DNA from: Desulfobaculum sp044987625
GTDB taxonomy: Bacteria; Desulfobacterota; Desulfovibrionia; Desulfovibrionales; Desulfovibrionaceae
Direction of reading: 5' to 3'
Assembly: GCF_044987625.1 (NCBI RefSeq)
Contig: NZ_JBJDSB010000002.1
Span: forward strand, 62,001-126,000
Length of the DNA: 64,000 bases
Shown here: in pieces, positions 24,057 through 33,250 of the stretch
Layout: the number at the start of each line of letters is the position of its first letter
How positions within the stretch are numbered: position 1 is the stretch's first letter
Translations under genes and position numbers: made by a program
The notes under the pieces: generated by a model
What the model saw: only the letters and a program-made list of their open reading frames with translations
Told to the model about the DNA's origin: nothing
The model's database searches: none

Positions 24057-24284
24057 TTACGGAGTCGTCGTGCCAAGCACGGCCGCAAGGTAGCTCAGTA
24101 CCGAGACTCCGGCAATCGTCCACAGGATAAAAAGCGCAATGACAAAGCACACAAGCGACAGCATACGCGAAATAAACCGCGGCGTCCGCATGCGCGAAAA
24201 CAGCGTCTCCGTCAAAAAGGCATGCACATAAAAGTGCCACGCCAAAAGAAGAACCACCAAAACCGCGCCCGCGTAAATGACCAT
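24057..24284 (-). CDS. Small membrane protein, two predicted helices
   Basis: A 75-residue protein with hydrophobic stretches at about 1-22 (VIYAGAVLVVLLLAWHFYVHAFL) and 45-70 (LSLVCFVIALFILWTIAGVSVLSYLAAVL), joined by a basic loop containing RMRTPRFISRML. ATG at 24284 follows a strong TGAGGAGGGAGCC; a GTG seven codons upstream is in frame but lies before that site. Unknown function. It is 62 bp upstream of the coiled-coil gene on the same strand and may be co-transcribed. Confidence 0.6.
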   Translation of the reverse strand: MVIYAGAVLVVLLLAWHFYVHAFLTETLFSRMRTPRFISRMLSLVCFVIALFILWTIAGVSVLSYLAAVLGTTTP

Positions 24285-24689
24285 GGCTCCCTCCTCAGAC
24301 ACCACGCCAGCCTATCCCGGGAACGCCACGAGCCTAGCAGGATGCGCGCGGCGGGGCAACAGGAGCGCAGACGTGTGGCGAGTGGAGCGTGTGGCGTGAG
24401 GTGGGAGGCGAGTGGGGCGTGTGGCGAGTGGCGTGAGGTGGGAGGTGGCGCAGGGTTTTGTGTGCTCCGCAGGCCAAAGGGCCGTGGGCCCTTTGGAATC
24501 CCATTTGCGCACAGGCCGGGTGCGTGTGGATGGGACTGTCGTCACCCCTGTGCGGCTCCCGTCCGTGTGGAGGGGAGAGTTTTTGGGGGGGCGTTGGCGC
24601 GAGGGGGAAAGGGCGGTGAGAATCCCTGTCTGGCCTGCGGAAGAAGAAAAGGCATAAGGCAAGAGAATCCCGCTCCCCCCCCCCCCTCT

Positions 24690-24718
24690 ATTTTCGGGGC
24701 GGTTTCCGCCTCGAAAAT
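24690..24718. repeat. 13-bp inverted repeat
   Basis: ATTTTCGGGGCGG and CCGCCTCGAAAAT (one G-U) around TTT. It directly follows the C tract. Confidence 0.6.
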
Positions 24719-24728
24719 CCTAAGGATT

Positions 24729-24751
24729 GTTAAGGAAATTATTTCCTTAAC
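24729..24751. repeat. AT-rich perfect palindrome
   Basis: GTTAAGGAAAT, one T, ATTTCCTTAAC: 11-bp arms, AT-rich in a GC-rich context. Possible operator or remnant of a mobile or foreign segment. Confidence 0.6.
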
Positions 24752-24797
24752 CCGCCGGAGGCCCTCTGAACTCTTGCCGCCGTGGGCGAAACAGAAA

Positions 24798-24829
24798 ACG
24801 GCCGGGCCCTCTTGGGAGGACCCGGCCGT
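24798..24829 (-). terminator. Terminator after the FAD dehydrogenase gene
   Basis: ACGGCCGGG/CCCGGCCGT arms; on the minus strand TTTTCTGTTTC follows. It lies 30 bp after the stop codon. Confidence 0.85.
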
Positions 24830-24859
24830 ACTTATGCGTATGTACCAGCGTGCTGGTGG

Positions 24860-26269
24860 CTAGTCGTTTTTGCCGCCGCGCCGGACAATTTCCTTGGCGG
24901 GGATGATGCCGGTGGCGCTGGCGGAGACGATGTTGCCGGCCACGCCGGGGCCATCGCCTGCGACGTAGAGGCCTTTGATTTTGGTTTCCAGCTGGTTGGA
25001 GGTTTCCACCTGCGTGGCGAAGAACTTGATCTCCGGCGCGTAGAGGAGGGTTTCGTCGTTGGCGACGCCGGGGACGACGAGGTTCAGCTTTTCGAGGCCT
25101 TCCACGAGGTTGGTCACGATACGTTCGGGCAGGGCCATGGCGATGTCACCGGGGGTGACGTTGGTCATGGTCGGCTCGACGTGGCTGTTCTTGATGCGGT
25201 TCCAGGTGCTGCGGCGTCCGCGTTTGAGGTCGCCAAAGCGCTGGAGGATGGGCTTGCCGCCGCCGATGATGGTGGCCAGCTTGCCGATGGACTCGCCATA
25301 GGCCTGATTATCGGTGACGGGTTCCGTCAGCACGACTTTGGACAGGAAGGCGAAGTTGGTGTTTTCGGACTTTTCCACCATGTTGGCGTGGCCGTTGACG
25401 CACACGAAGTCCTGATAGTTTTCGAGTGCGACGAAGCCGCCGTAGTTGGTGCAGAAGGTACGGGTCTGGTCGTCGTACTTCTGAGTGCGCACGAAAAAGG
25501 TGGGGTCGTAGACGATGTCGCAGAGGTCGCGCATGATTTCGTTGTGCACTTCCACGCGTACGCCGACTTCGATACCGCGCTGGCTGACTTCGAGGCCGTG
25601 GCTCTGCACGAGTCGTCCGCACCATTCTGCGCCCACGCGGCCGGGGGCGAGGATGACGTTGGGGGCGTAGAACGCGCCGCTTTTGCCCATAACGCCGGTG
25701 ATGCGGTCGCCGTCAACGATGAGGTCTTTGACTTCTTCGGACGTGCGCACCACGACGCCTTTGGCCTCCAGATCTTCCACCATGCCGTTGATGTGGCCGG
25801 GGAGGTTATCGGAGCCAAGGTGTTTTTGTTTGATGAGCAAGAGGTCCACGCCGTTTTTCATGGCGTGCTTGCGGATGTCTTTCGCGGCGGGCATGTCGGT
25901 GGGGTAGACCTTTCCGTCCATGCCGTAGGCGTTGTAGATTTCTTCGGTCTCGTCGATGAGGGCCTGCGCTTGGTTCAGGGGCATGAACTGCGTCAGGTCC
26001 GTTTTGCCGAGGATGGGAATGTAGTTGAGCTTGCCGTCCGAGAACAGGCCAGCTCCCCCCATGCCCGAGAGGATGTTGCAGGGACGGCACTTAATACAGT
26101 CCTCGCCGTGACCGATGGGGCACTTTCGTTTGAGGGGCTGTTTGCCTTTCTCAAGGATGAGCACCTTGAGGTCGGAATTCTCGGCCAGATAATAAGCGGC
26201 GAACAGACCAGCGGGGCCGCCGCCGACGATGATGACGTCAAACTTCTTTTCTACGGTATTGGAACCCAT
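24860..26269 (-). CDS. FAD-dependent dehydrogenase (COG2509 type)
   Basis: A 469-residue flavoprotein with an N-terminal Rossmann FAD-binding motif VIIVGGGPAGLFAAYYLAE near 11-29. A Cys-rich segment near 65-75 (CPIGHGEDCIKCRPC) precedes SGMGGAGLFSDGKLN. The C-terminal FAD motif is GLYVAGDGPGVAGNIVSASATGI. This order is that of the uncharacterised COG2509 dehydrogenases, which often carry Cys clusters. Substrate and partner are unknown. ATG at 26269 follows GGAGATATGGA. Neighbours give no pathway hint; it is divergent from a heme chemoreceptor. Confidence 0.85.
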   Translation of the reverse strand: MGSNTVEKKFDVIIVGGGPAGLFAAYYLAENSDLKVLILEKGKQPLKRKCPIGHGEDCIKCRPCNILSGMGGAGLFSDGKLNYIPILGKTDLTQFMPLNQAQALIDETEEIYNAYGMDGKVYPTDMPAAKDIRKHAMKNGVDLLLIKQKHLGSDNLPGHINGMVEDLEAKGVVVRTSEEVKDLIVDGDRITGVMGKSGAFYAPNVILAPGRVGAEWCGRLVQSHGLEVSQRGIEVGVRVEVHNEIMRDLCDIVYDPTFFVRTQKYDDQTRTFCTNYGGFVALENYQDFVCVNGHANMVEKSENTNFAFLSKVVLTEPVTDNQAYGESIGKLATIIGGGKPILQRFGDLKRGRRSTWNRIKNSHVEPTMTNVTPGDIAMALPERIVTNLVEGLEKLNLVVPGVANDETLLYAPEIKFFATQVETSNQLETKIKGLYVAGDGPGVAGNIVSASATGIIPAKEIVRRGGKND

Positions 26270-26543
26270 TCCATATCTCCAAAAGGGTTTTTGTGATGGA
26301 GTGCGACGGAGCCGAAATGGCATCGCGCGCAAAACCCTTGATTGTCCTTTCCACGTTTAAAAAAGAAAAGCAATAGAAAAATTTTGCCTGTGGACTTTGG
26401 TGGTGCGTTGGTGCTGAAACAGGCAGGCGCAGCGGCGGATTGTGCCATTGAGGTTTGAAAATAAGGCAGGGTGGTATAGATTATTCTGTGGAGGGGAGTG
26501 GCCGGTGTGAACTGCGGCATCATTTCAGCGAGAGGTGGCTGAT

Positions 26544-28352
26544 ATGTTGAAGAATATGAGTATTCAATGGAAATTGCTGGCGGCTGTTGTTGCCGGGCCT
26601 CTTGTTGTAGCTCTGGTCATGGCTGTGATGCATGTCCGGGATATTACACAAGGCGCGCATGCAAGCATTGAGGAAAAGAGCAAGGCGATTGTGCTTATGG
26701 CGGAAGCGGCACGGGATGAAATGTCCCAAAAGCTGAAGCGTGGCGTTATCCGCCCGTTTGAGCAGATACCAGACGACTATATTATGGACGCCGTGCCCAT
26801 TATCACTTCCATAAATATGGCCAAAGCCAAAGCGGATGAGGCGGGGTATGACTTTCGGGTGCCCAAGGTCAAGCCGCGAAATCCGAAAAACACTCCTACG
26901 CCGCTGGAGGAGGACGTGCTCAGGCGGCTTAAGGCCGAGAACCTTGATGAATTGGTTCTGCGGGAGCCCACGCAGATTCGCTATTTTAAGCCCATACGTC
27001 TGACGAAGGATTGTTTACACTGCCATGGCGACCCCAAAGGCGCGCGTGATGTTGTGGGCGGCGTGAAGGAGGGCTGGAAGGTAGGGGAAATCCATGGTGC
27101 ATTTCAGATTATTAGTTCGTTGGAAGAGGTGCACGCGGACGTGGTTGGGGCAAGGTTGAGCATCACCATGTGGACCTTGGGGATTTTGGCTGTCATTGTG
27201 TGTGCGTCGTGGATTGTGCAGCGCCGGGTTATTGTGCAGCCCCTTTTGGGAATACGGCTTTTTGCACGCACGGTTGCTGATGGCGATTTGGACGCCACTG
27301 TAGACGAGGAGTACGGCGCGGAACTCGGGGCTATGCAAGGGTCCATTACGCGGATGGTGGAGCATTTGAAAACCAAGATGAGCGAAGCCGAAGAGAAAAG
27401 CGAGGAAGCGGAGCGTGCTCAGGAAGAGGCTGAGCGGGCGTTGGAACGAACCCGGCAGGATGAGCAACGCATTTCACGTTTGCTGGAGACTATGTCTGCC
27501 GTTGCGGAGGATGCCGCAAGCATTGCGGGGCAGGTCCTTGAATCGTCGGCGCATTTGCAGGAGCGTGTGGAGGAGGTGTTGCAGGGGGCCGAGATACAAA
27601 GTTCCCGAAGCTCCGAAACCGCAACGGCGATGGACGAGATGAACGCCACCGTGACCGAGGTTGCTATGAATTCGAGCTCTGGTTCGGAAAGCGCGGGGCA
27701 GGCGCGTGAAAAGGCTATGAACGGTGCATCCGTTGTGCAGCGGGTTGTGGAGGCCAACGGACGTGTGGCGAACATGACGGATGAGCTCCGCAAGGAGATG
27801 ACGTCGCTTGGAGAGCAGGCTGAGGCCATTGGCAAGGTGATGGTCGTCATCACGGATATTGCGGACCAGACCAATTTGCTTGCCCTTAATGCCGCCATTG
27901 AGGCAGCCCGGGCGGGCGAGGCTGGCCGTGGCTTTGCCGTTGTGGCTGATGAGGTCCGTAAGCTCGCCGAGAAGACAATGTCTGCCACCCATGAGGTTGG
28001 AGAAGCCATTAGTTCTATTCAGGATGGTGCACGTCGAAACATAACCAGCGTGCAGAATGCCTCGGAGGCTGTAGAGGAGGCAACCAAGCTGGCGAATGAA
28101 TCCGGCGAGGCGCTTAATGAAATAGTCAGCATGGTGGCAACAACCACGGAGCAGGTGCAGTCCATTGCCACGGCAACGGAGCAACAGTCCGCCGCCAGCG
28201 AGCAGATTAGCCGCGCGGTGGAGGACATCAGCCGCATTGCTGGCGAGACGGCGCAGGGAATGGAAAAGGCGAACGAAGCCGTTGTGGAGCTGGCGAACCT
28301 GTCCGAAAAGCTGAATGAGTTGATGGCGAAGTTGCTGGAGACAAGTCAGTAG
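26544..28352 (+). CDS. Methyl-accepting chemotaxis protein with heme-binding DUF3365-like sensor
   Basis: A 602-residue receptor: TM1 at about 11-29 and a periplasmic domain with one c-heme site CLHCH (157-161) in the typical context PTQIRYFKPIRL, CLHCHGDP, VGEIHGAFQI, which matches the DUF3365/Tll0287-like heme sensor fold. TM2 is at about 198-218, then HAMP, a charged coiled coil (EAEEKSEEAERAQEEAERALERT) and the MCP hairpin (TDIADQTNLLALNAAIEAARAGEAGRGFA). It has no PAS domain. ATG at 26544 follows GAGGTGG. It is a second, architecturally different heme chemoreceptor in this window and probably senses redox state or a gas ligand such as O2 or NO. Confidence 0.92.
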   Translation: MLKNMSIQWKLLAAVVAGPLVVALVMAVMHVRDITQGAHASIEEKSKAIVLMAEAARDEMSQKLKRGVIRPFEQIPDDYIMDAVPIITSINMAKAKADEAGYDFRVPKVKPRNPKNTPTPLEEDVLRRLKAENLDELVLREPTQIRYFKPIRLTKDCLHCHGDPKGARDVVGGVKEGWKVGEIHGAFQIISSLEEVHADVVGARLSITMWTLGILAVIVCASWIVQRRVIVQPLLGIRLFARTVADGDLDATVDEEYGAELGAMQGSITRMVEHLKTKMSEAEEKSEEAERAQEEAERALERTRQDEQRISRLLETMSAVAEDAASIAGQVLESSAHLQERVEEVLQGAEIQSSRSSETATAMDEMNATVTEVAMNSSSGSESAGQAREKAMNGASVVQRVVEANGRVANMTDELRKEMTSLGEQAEAIGKVMVVITDIADQTNLLALNAAIEAARAGEAGRGFAVVADEVRKLAEKTMSATHEVGEAISSIQDGARRNITSVQNASEAVEEATKLANESGEALNEIVSMVATTTEQVQSIATATEQQSAASEQISRAVEDISRIAGETAQGMEKANEAVVELANLSEKLNELMAKLLETSQ

Positions 28353-28382
28353 TCATCTTCTTGTGGCGTAATGAAAGATAAA

Positions 28383-28425
28383 GCGCCCCGGTGTACCAGA
28401 CTGTGCGTTCGGTACACCGGGGCGC
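28383..28425. terminator. Bidirectional terminator after the chemoreceptor and darP
   Basis: GCGCCCCGGTGTACC and GGTACACCGGGGCGC form a 15-bp perfect stem with a 13-nt loop. On the minus strand CTTTATCTTT follows. It ends both convergent genes. Confidence 0.85.
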
Positions 28426-28449
28426 TGTGCGTTTGGCGGAAAGGAGCCG

Positions 28450-28959
28450 CTAGCTTTGCTCCAGCTCGCGCAGGTAGCGGAACAGCTGGCGCGAGCTTTT
28501 GGGCGGTTTGTTTTTGGCGATTTCCTTGGCGGCGTTGCGCGCAAGTTGGCGCAGGCGCTGGCGGTCGGCGTCCGGGTGGGCTTCGATGATGGCTTCCAGA
28601 ACGTCCAAGTCGCCGCCGACGAGGGCGTCGCGCCATTCCTCAATGCGGTGGAATTCGGCGGTGTCGGCCTTATGGCCGGCTTCAAGGATGCCAAGGGCGG
28701 CGCGTAGGGTGTTCACGTCGCTGGTGTTGCGGACAAGGCGGCCCATGTACTGCATGTGGCGGCGGCGTCCTTCGTGCGCGGTGATGGTCTTGGACTCCAG
28801 CGCGGCGTCAATGAGCTCTGCGGGGATGGCCAGACGTTTGATGACGTCCGGCGGCAGGGCGCAGAGCTTTTCGCCGAGGGCTTGCAGTTCGTGCATTTCG
28901 CGTTTGAGTTGCGATTTGCTCTTGCGGGGCTGGTCCATATCGTCATGCTGGTTGGGCAT
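28450..28959 (-). CDS. darP: Ribosome-associated protein DarP (YjgA, DUF615)
   Basis: DarP binds the 50S subunit late in assembly. The 169 residues match the family: KSKSQLKREMHELQALGEKL near 13-32, ALPPDVIKRLAIP, RRRHMQYMGRLVR, and a C-terminal LRQLARNAAKEIAKNKPPKSSRQLFRYLRE. ATG at 28959 follows GGAG; the frame stays open far upstream, but only as a shadow of the kinase gene's region. It stands alone, with a terminator shared with the opposite gene. Confidence 0.88.
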   Translation of the reverse strand: MPNQHDDMDQPRKSKSQLKREMHELQALGEKLCALPPDVIKRLAIPAELIDAALESKTITAHEGRRRHMQYMGRLVRNTSDVNTLRAALGILEAGHKADTAEFHRIEEWRDALVGGDLDVLEAIIEAHPDADRQRLRQLARNAAKEIAKNKPPKSSRQLFRYLRELEQS

Positions 28960-29263
28960 CGGTCTTCTCCGTGGCGGTGCGGTAAACTGTCGAGCTTGGG
29001 GCGGGGGTGCCCGTGTGGTGGCGGGTACAGTGCCCGGCGCGCAGCCCTCCAAAAGCAGGCGGCACGCGGTACATGGTACGGATACAACAACACCCGTGGG
29101 GCGTCCAGTGGCCTGCTGAGGCATGGACATGGGGCGGCTCAGGCAGCCCGCGCTTGTGAGTGTGATGTGGTGTGTGCTATGGACCTTGAATCCTGAAAAG
29201 TTTGTGTATTCGCGCCGCCGCAGGGCGTGCGCAGTTGGGAACGCGTCACCACCGGAATAATGG
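28960..29263. other. Divergent intergenic region
   Basis: No gene and no clear promoter for either darP or the large kinase. GC-rich with short imperfect repeats only. Confidence 0.4.
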
Positions 29264-32200
29264 ATGAAGATGGAACACGAGCAGACACGCGCTGAGATGC
29301 AAGAAGAACTCCTTACCTTGCGGGCCAAGGTCCGTGAGCTGGAATCCAGACTGCATGTCTGCAAAGCGCCGGAGTTCGCCATACTGGAAACCGTCGTGGA
29401 TGGGCTGGACACCCCGGTCTTCGTCAAGGATGGCGAGCACCGCTGGGTGTATATGAACCGCGCCGGGGCAAGCATCCTTGGGGGCGATCCGGGCGGATTT
29501 ATCGGGCAGACGGACCATGACCGGCTGGACCAACTGGAGGCCGACCGCCATTGGGCCGAGGACGACCTTGTCTGGCAGGCGGGCGCGCCCATGTATTTCC
29601 GTGGTTCGCGCACGTGGGATGGCTCCAGCCGTCAAACGCGCAGCAAAAAAATTCCCTACGAGGATCCGGAAACCGGCGAGCGGTACATTATTGGCATCAT
29701 TGAGGATATGACCGAGATGGACGCCAGCCGCAAAGCCGCCGAGGAAAGCGAATTGCGTTACCGCCTGCTGGTGGACAACGCGCGCGAGGCCATCACCGTC
29801 ATCGATACGGACCGCATCATCTACGCCAACCGCCGCGCGCAGGAAATGGCGGGCTACAGCCTTGATGAACTGCGTGGCATGGCGCTGGCCGAGCTTGTGT
29901 ACCCGGCGGACCGGGAGAAGGTTTTTGCCTGCCAGCGCGAGCGCCTTGCTGGGCGTCCGGCTCCGGAAACCTACGACTTCCGCATGGTGACCCGCACGCG
30001 AGAGGCGCTGTGGCTGTCGGTTACGCCTATGTGCATCGACTGGGAAGGCAAGCCCGCTGTTCTCAGCTTCTATACGGACATCAGCGAGACCGTGGCCGCG
30101 CGTGAGGCGTTTGAATGCTCCGAGCGCCGCCTGCGCAAGATTATCGACCTTGTGCCGCACATGATTTTTGCGCGCGACTACAAGGGCCGATACCTTATGG
30201 CGAATAAGGCGACGGCCGAGGCGTGCGGGACCACGGTGGAGCGGCTTGTCGGGGCGTCGTACACCGAATTTTGCTCCAAGAAGAGTGGTGGGCGCGACAT
30301 GTTCGTGGCCTATGACAGAAAGGTCCTTGTCACGGGCGAGGCGCGGTATGCGCAGGAGGTGCCGTTTACCGACGCCAAGGGCGCGGAGCGCATTCTGCAG
30401 TGCTCGTTTATCCCCTTTGACTTTGACAAAGGCCGCCGTGCCTGCCTTGCCGTGTGCACCGACGTAACGCGCGAGTTGCGGACCAAACAGCGGCTGAGCA
30501 TGCTGAGCTCGGCGCTGCTGTCCTTTGGCAGTGACCATCGCGAGAACATCAATCTGGTGGTGGAACTGTGCGGGGCGCTGCTTGGCGCGGAGTGCGCGGT
30601 GTACAACAGGTTGCACGGCGAGCGCCTGTGCGTCCGCGGCGGGTGGAACGCTCCGTCAACCATGCCCCCAGAGGATGTGGCAAAGGGGCATATCTGCACG
30701 GATATCATCGGCACGGGACGCATCGACGAATTGCAGGTGCTGCGCAATCTGGCGGATTCGCCCTATGCGGAGACGGACCCCAATGTGCGGCGCTATGACA
30801 TTGAAACCTACCTTGGCATGCCCGTGTTTTTGCAGGGGCAGGCGGTGGGCGCGCTGTGCGCGGTGTACTGCACGGATTATGAGCCGACCTACGAGGACGA
30901 GTGGCTTACCGGGGTGCTGGCGTCCGCCATCAGTGTGGAGGAGGACCGGCTCCGGTCCACCATGCAGCTGCGCGAGAGCGAGGCCCGCTACAGAGCGGCC
31001 TTTGATCAGGGGGCCGTTGGCATGGTGCACCTCGACATCAGCGGCGCGTACCTGAAGGTCAACGACAGATATTGCGAAATTACGGGCTATAGCCGGGATG
31101 AATTGACGGGCGTGCGCTTCGACCAAATCACGCACCCCCTCGACCGCGAACGCAACCGTGACCTGCACGAAAAGATTATCTGCGGCGCGCTGGACTACTA
31201 TGATGTGGAAAAGCGCTATCTGCGGCGCGACGGCAGTGTGTGCTGGGTGCGCGTGACCGCGTCGCCCGTGCGCAGCGCCAGCGGGCAGATGGTGCTCATC
31301 AACGCGCTTATCCTCGACGTCTCCGCGCGCAAGCAGGCCGAGCAGGCCCTGCGCGAAAACGAGGAAAAGTACCGCATGCTCTTCCACAACGCATCCGACG
31401 CCATCTTCCTGCGAACCGGGGAGGATGGGGAGCATCCTACGCGCTTTGTGGACTGCAACGAAAAGGCCTGCACCATGTTCCGTATGCCGCGAGAGGCGCT
31501 GCTTTCCCGTCGGCCGCAGGAGATTTTGGGGCCGCTGGACACCGCCGGAGCCTTGGACCACCCCGTGGAAACGCGGGCTACGGCCAACGACGGGCGGGTG
31601 CTGGACCTTGAAGTCGGCTCCCATGCCTTCCTGCTTGGCGGGGAGCGGGTTGTCCTCTCCGTGGTGCGCGATATTTCCGGCCGCAAGGAAATGGAAAAGG
31701 CCGTGCTCCGGCGCGACGCCGTGCTGGAGGCCGTGGGCTTTGCGGCGGAGCGGTTTCTGCACTCCCCGGACTGGCGCGGGCATATGTCCGATGTGCTGGG
31801 CCGCATTGGCACCGCGGCGGACGTCAGCCGCGTGTACGTGTTCCGCAATTTTGAGGTCCCGGACAAGGGGCTGGCCATGGGGCTGGAGTTTGAGTGGTGC
31901 GGCGAGGGCGTTGAACCGCAAATTGACACCCCGCACCTGCAATGCCTGCTCTATGACGAGGAAGGCCTGCACCTTGTGCGCGAGACCCTTGAGCGGCGCG
32001 AAGTCTATCGCGGCAACGTCGCGGACCTGCCCTCTGCCCACCGCGCGGTGCTGCAGCCTCAGGGCATTGTGTCCATTGCCATCGTGCCCATCTTCGCCGG
32101 GGACGTGCTGTGGGGCTTTGTGGGCTTTGATGAATGCCGCGCCCGGCGTGAGTGGTACGCCTCGGAACTGGAGGCGCTCATGGCGGCGGCGGACATTCTT

Positions 32201-33250
32201 GGCAATGCCATTGTCCGTGGCCGGGTGGAAAACGCTCTGCGCGAAAGCGAGGCCCGCTTCCGCCTCATTGCCGATGCGGTGGAGGATGTGTTTTGGCTGG
32301 CGGAACCCGGGCAGGGCGACGTGCTGTACTATAGTCCGGGCTTTCAGCGGTGGGTTGGGCCGTGCTCGTCGCCGCTGGAGACGCGGGAGCGGCACCTGAG
32401 CGCCATCCACCCCGACGACAGGGACCGCGTGCTGGAGGTCTACCGCGACAGCGGGCGCGAGGCATGGGAGCTGGAATACCGCATCATGTGCCGCGATGGT
32501 AACACACGCTGGTTCCGCGAGCGCGCCTTTGCCGTGCAGGATGAACTGAGCCCCACCATGCTGGCGGGGGTGACCTCGGACGTGACCGAGCAAAAGCGCA
32601 ACGAGGAAAACATCTGCGAGGCCCTGCGCACCAAGGAGCTTCTGCTGCGCGAAATCCACCACCGCGTGAAGAACAACCTACAGATTATTTCCAGCCTGCT
32701 GGATATGGCTGGCCGCCATATCGAGGACGAGCGCTCCTCCGCCGTGATGAAGGACCTGCAATCCAAAATTCACAGCATGGCCATGATCCATATGCATCTG
32801 TACGGCTATGATAATTACGACAGCATTATCATTTCGGACTACGCGCAGGTGCTGGCCCAGCAGCTTGGGCAAATGTACAACGCCCGCAACGTGGAGCCGC
32901 GCTTTCATATGGAGGACGTCATCCACCTGCAACTGGACCTTGCCATCCCGTGCGGTCTGGTGCTGAGCGAGGCGCTTTCCAACGCCTACAAGCACGCTTT
33001 CGGTCCCGAGGGTGGCGCCGTGGACCTGACCATTGAATACACGCCAAGCGGCCGCGTCCACATCCGTGTGCGGGACGACGGCACCGGCATTCCGGACGAC
33101 CTGGATATTGACCGCACCAGTTCCCTTGGCCTGCGCCTTATGCGAAACATCGTGGAATATCAGCTGGGTGGACAGCTTGAGGTGACGGCGGACAGCGGAA
33201 CAGTCATCGACATTACCTTTGGTGACCCCGTCGAAGGAGGGGAAGCATGA
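29264..33250 (+). CDS. Large cytosolic sensor histidine kinase, multiple PAS and two GAF domains, HisKA_2 type
   Basis: 1328 residues without a membrane segment. Approximate order: short coiled coil; PAS (25-150), PAS (160-280), PAS (285-405); GAF (410-560); PAS (570-690), PAS (700-815); GAF (820-985); PAS (990-1105); HisKA_2 dimerisation domain with phospho-His in LREIHHRVKNNLQ; HATPase with EALSNAYKHAF and DDGTGIPDD. The HisKA_2/HWE-like type is common in bacteria that integrate several cytosolic cues. Its stop overlaps the start of the next gene by 4 bp (ATGA), so both are translated together. The ligands cannot be predicted. Confidence 0.9.
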   Translation: MKMEHEQTRAEMQEELLTLRAKVRELESRLHVCKAPEFAILETVVDGLDTPVFVKDGEHRWVYMNRAGASILGGDPGGFIGQTDHDRLDQLEADRHWAEDDLVWQAGAPMYFRGSRTWDGSSRQTRSKKIPYEDPETGERYIIGIIEDMTEMDASRKAAEESELRYRLLVDNAREAITVIDTDRIIYANRRAQEMAGYSLDELRGMALAELVYPADREKVFACQRERLAGRPAPETYDFRMVTRTREALWLSVTPMCIDWEGKPAVLSFYTDISETVAAREAFECSERRLRKIIDLVPHMIFARDYKGRYLMANKATAEACGTTVERLVGASYTEFCSKKSGGRDMFVAYDRKVLVTGEARYAQEVPFTDAKGAERILQCSFIPFDFDKGRRACLAVCTDVTRELRTKQRLSMLSSALLSFGSDHRENINLVVELCGALLGAECAVYNRLHGERLCVRGGWNAPSTMPPEDVAKGHICTDIIGTGRIDELQVLRNLADSPYAETDPNVRRYDIETYLGMPVFLQGQAVGALCAVYCTDYEPTYEDEWLTGVLASAISVEEDRLRSTMQLRESEARYRAAFDQGAVGMVHLDISGAYLKVNDRYCEITGYSRDELTGVRFDQITHPLDRERNRDLHEKIICGALDYYDVEKRYLRRDGSVCWVRVTASPVRSASGQMVLINALILDVSARKQAEQALRENEEKYRMLFHNASDAIFLRTGEDGEHPTRFVDCNEKACTMFRMPREALLSRRPQEILGPLDTAGALDHPVETRATANDGRVLDLEVGSHAFLLGGERVVLSVVRDISGRKEMEKAVLRRDAVLEAVGFAAERFLHSPDWRGHMSDVLGRIGTAADVSRVYVFRNFEVPDKGLAMGLEFEWCGEGVEPQIDTPHLQCLLYDEEGLHLVRETLERREVYRGNVADLPSAHRAVLQPQGIVSIAIVPIFAGDVLWGFVGFDECRARREWYASELEALMAAADILGNAIVRGRVENALRESEARFRLIADAVEDVFWLAEPGQGDVLYYSPGFQRWVGPCSSPLETRERHLSAIHPDDRDRVLEVYRDSGREAWELEYRIMCRDGNTRWFRERAFAVQDELSPTMLAGVTSDVTEQKRNEENICEALRTKELLLREIHHRVKNNLQIISSLLDMAGRHIEDERSSAVMKDLQSKIHSMAMIHMHLYGYDNYDSIIISDYAQVLAQQLGQMYNARNVEPRFHMEDVIHLQLDLAIPCGLVLSEALSNAYKHAFGPEGGAVDLTIEYTPSGRVHIRVRDDGTGIPDDLDIDRTSSLGLRLMRNIVEYQLGGQLEVTADSGTVIDITFGDPVEGGEA

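Larger units (their letters stand above)
24285..24859. other. Non-coding stretch with low-complexity repeats and palindromes
   Basis: It contains purine/G-rich imperfect repeats of the type GTGGCGAGTGG and GTGAGGTGGGAGG (about 24368-24450), a run of 12 C (24675-24686), a 13-bp hairpin (24690-24718), an AT-rich 11-bp palindrome (24729-24751) and a terminator (24798-24829). No coding sequence is supported. Confidence 0.6.

Noticed and set aside
30656..32662. Long open frame (668 codons) antisense to the large kinase
   Set aside because: Shadow of the kinase coding frame; Arg/Ala/His/Gly-rich without recognisable features.
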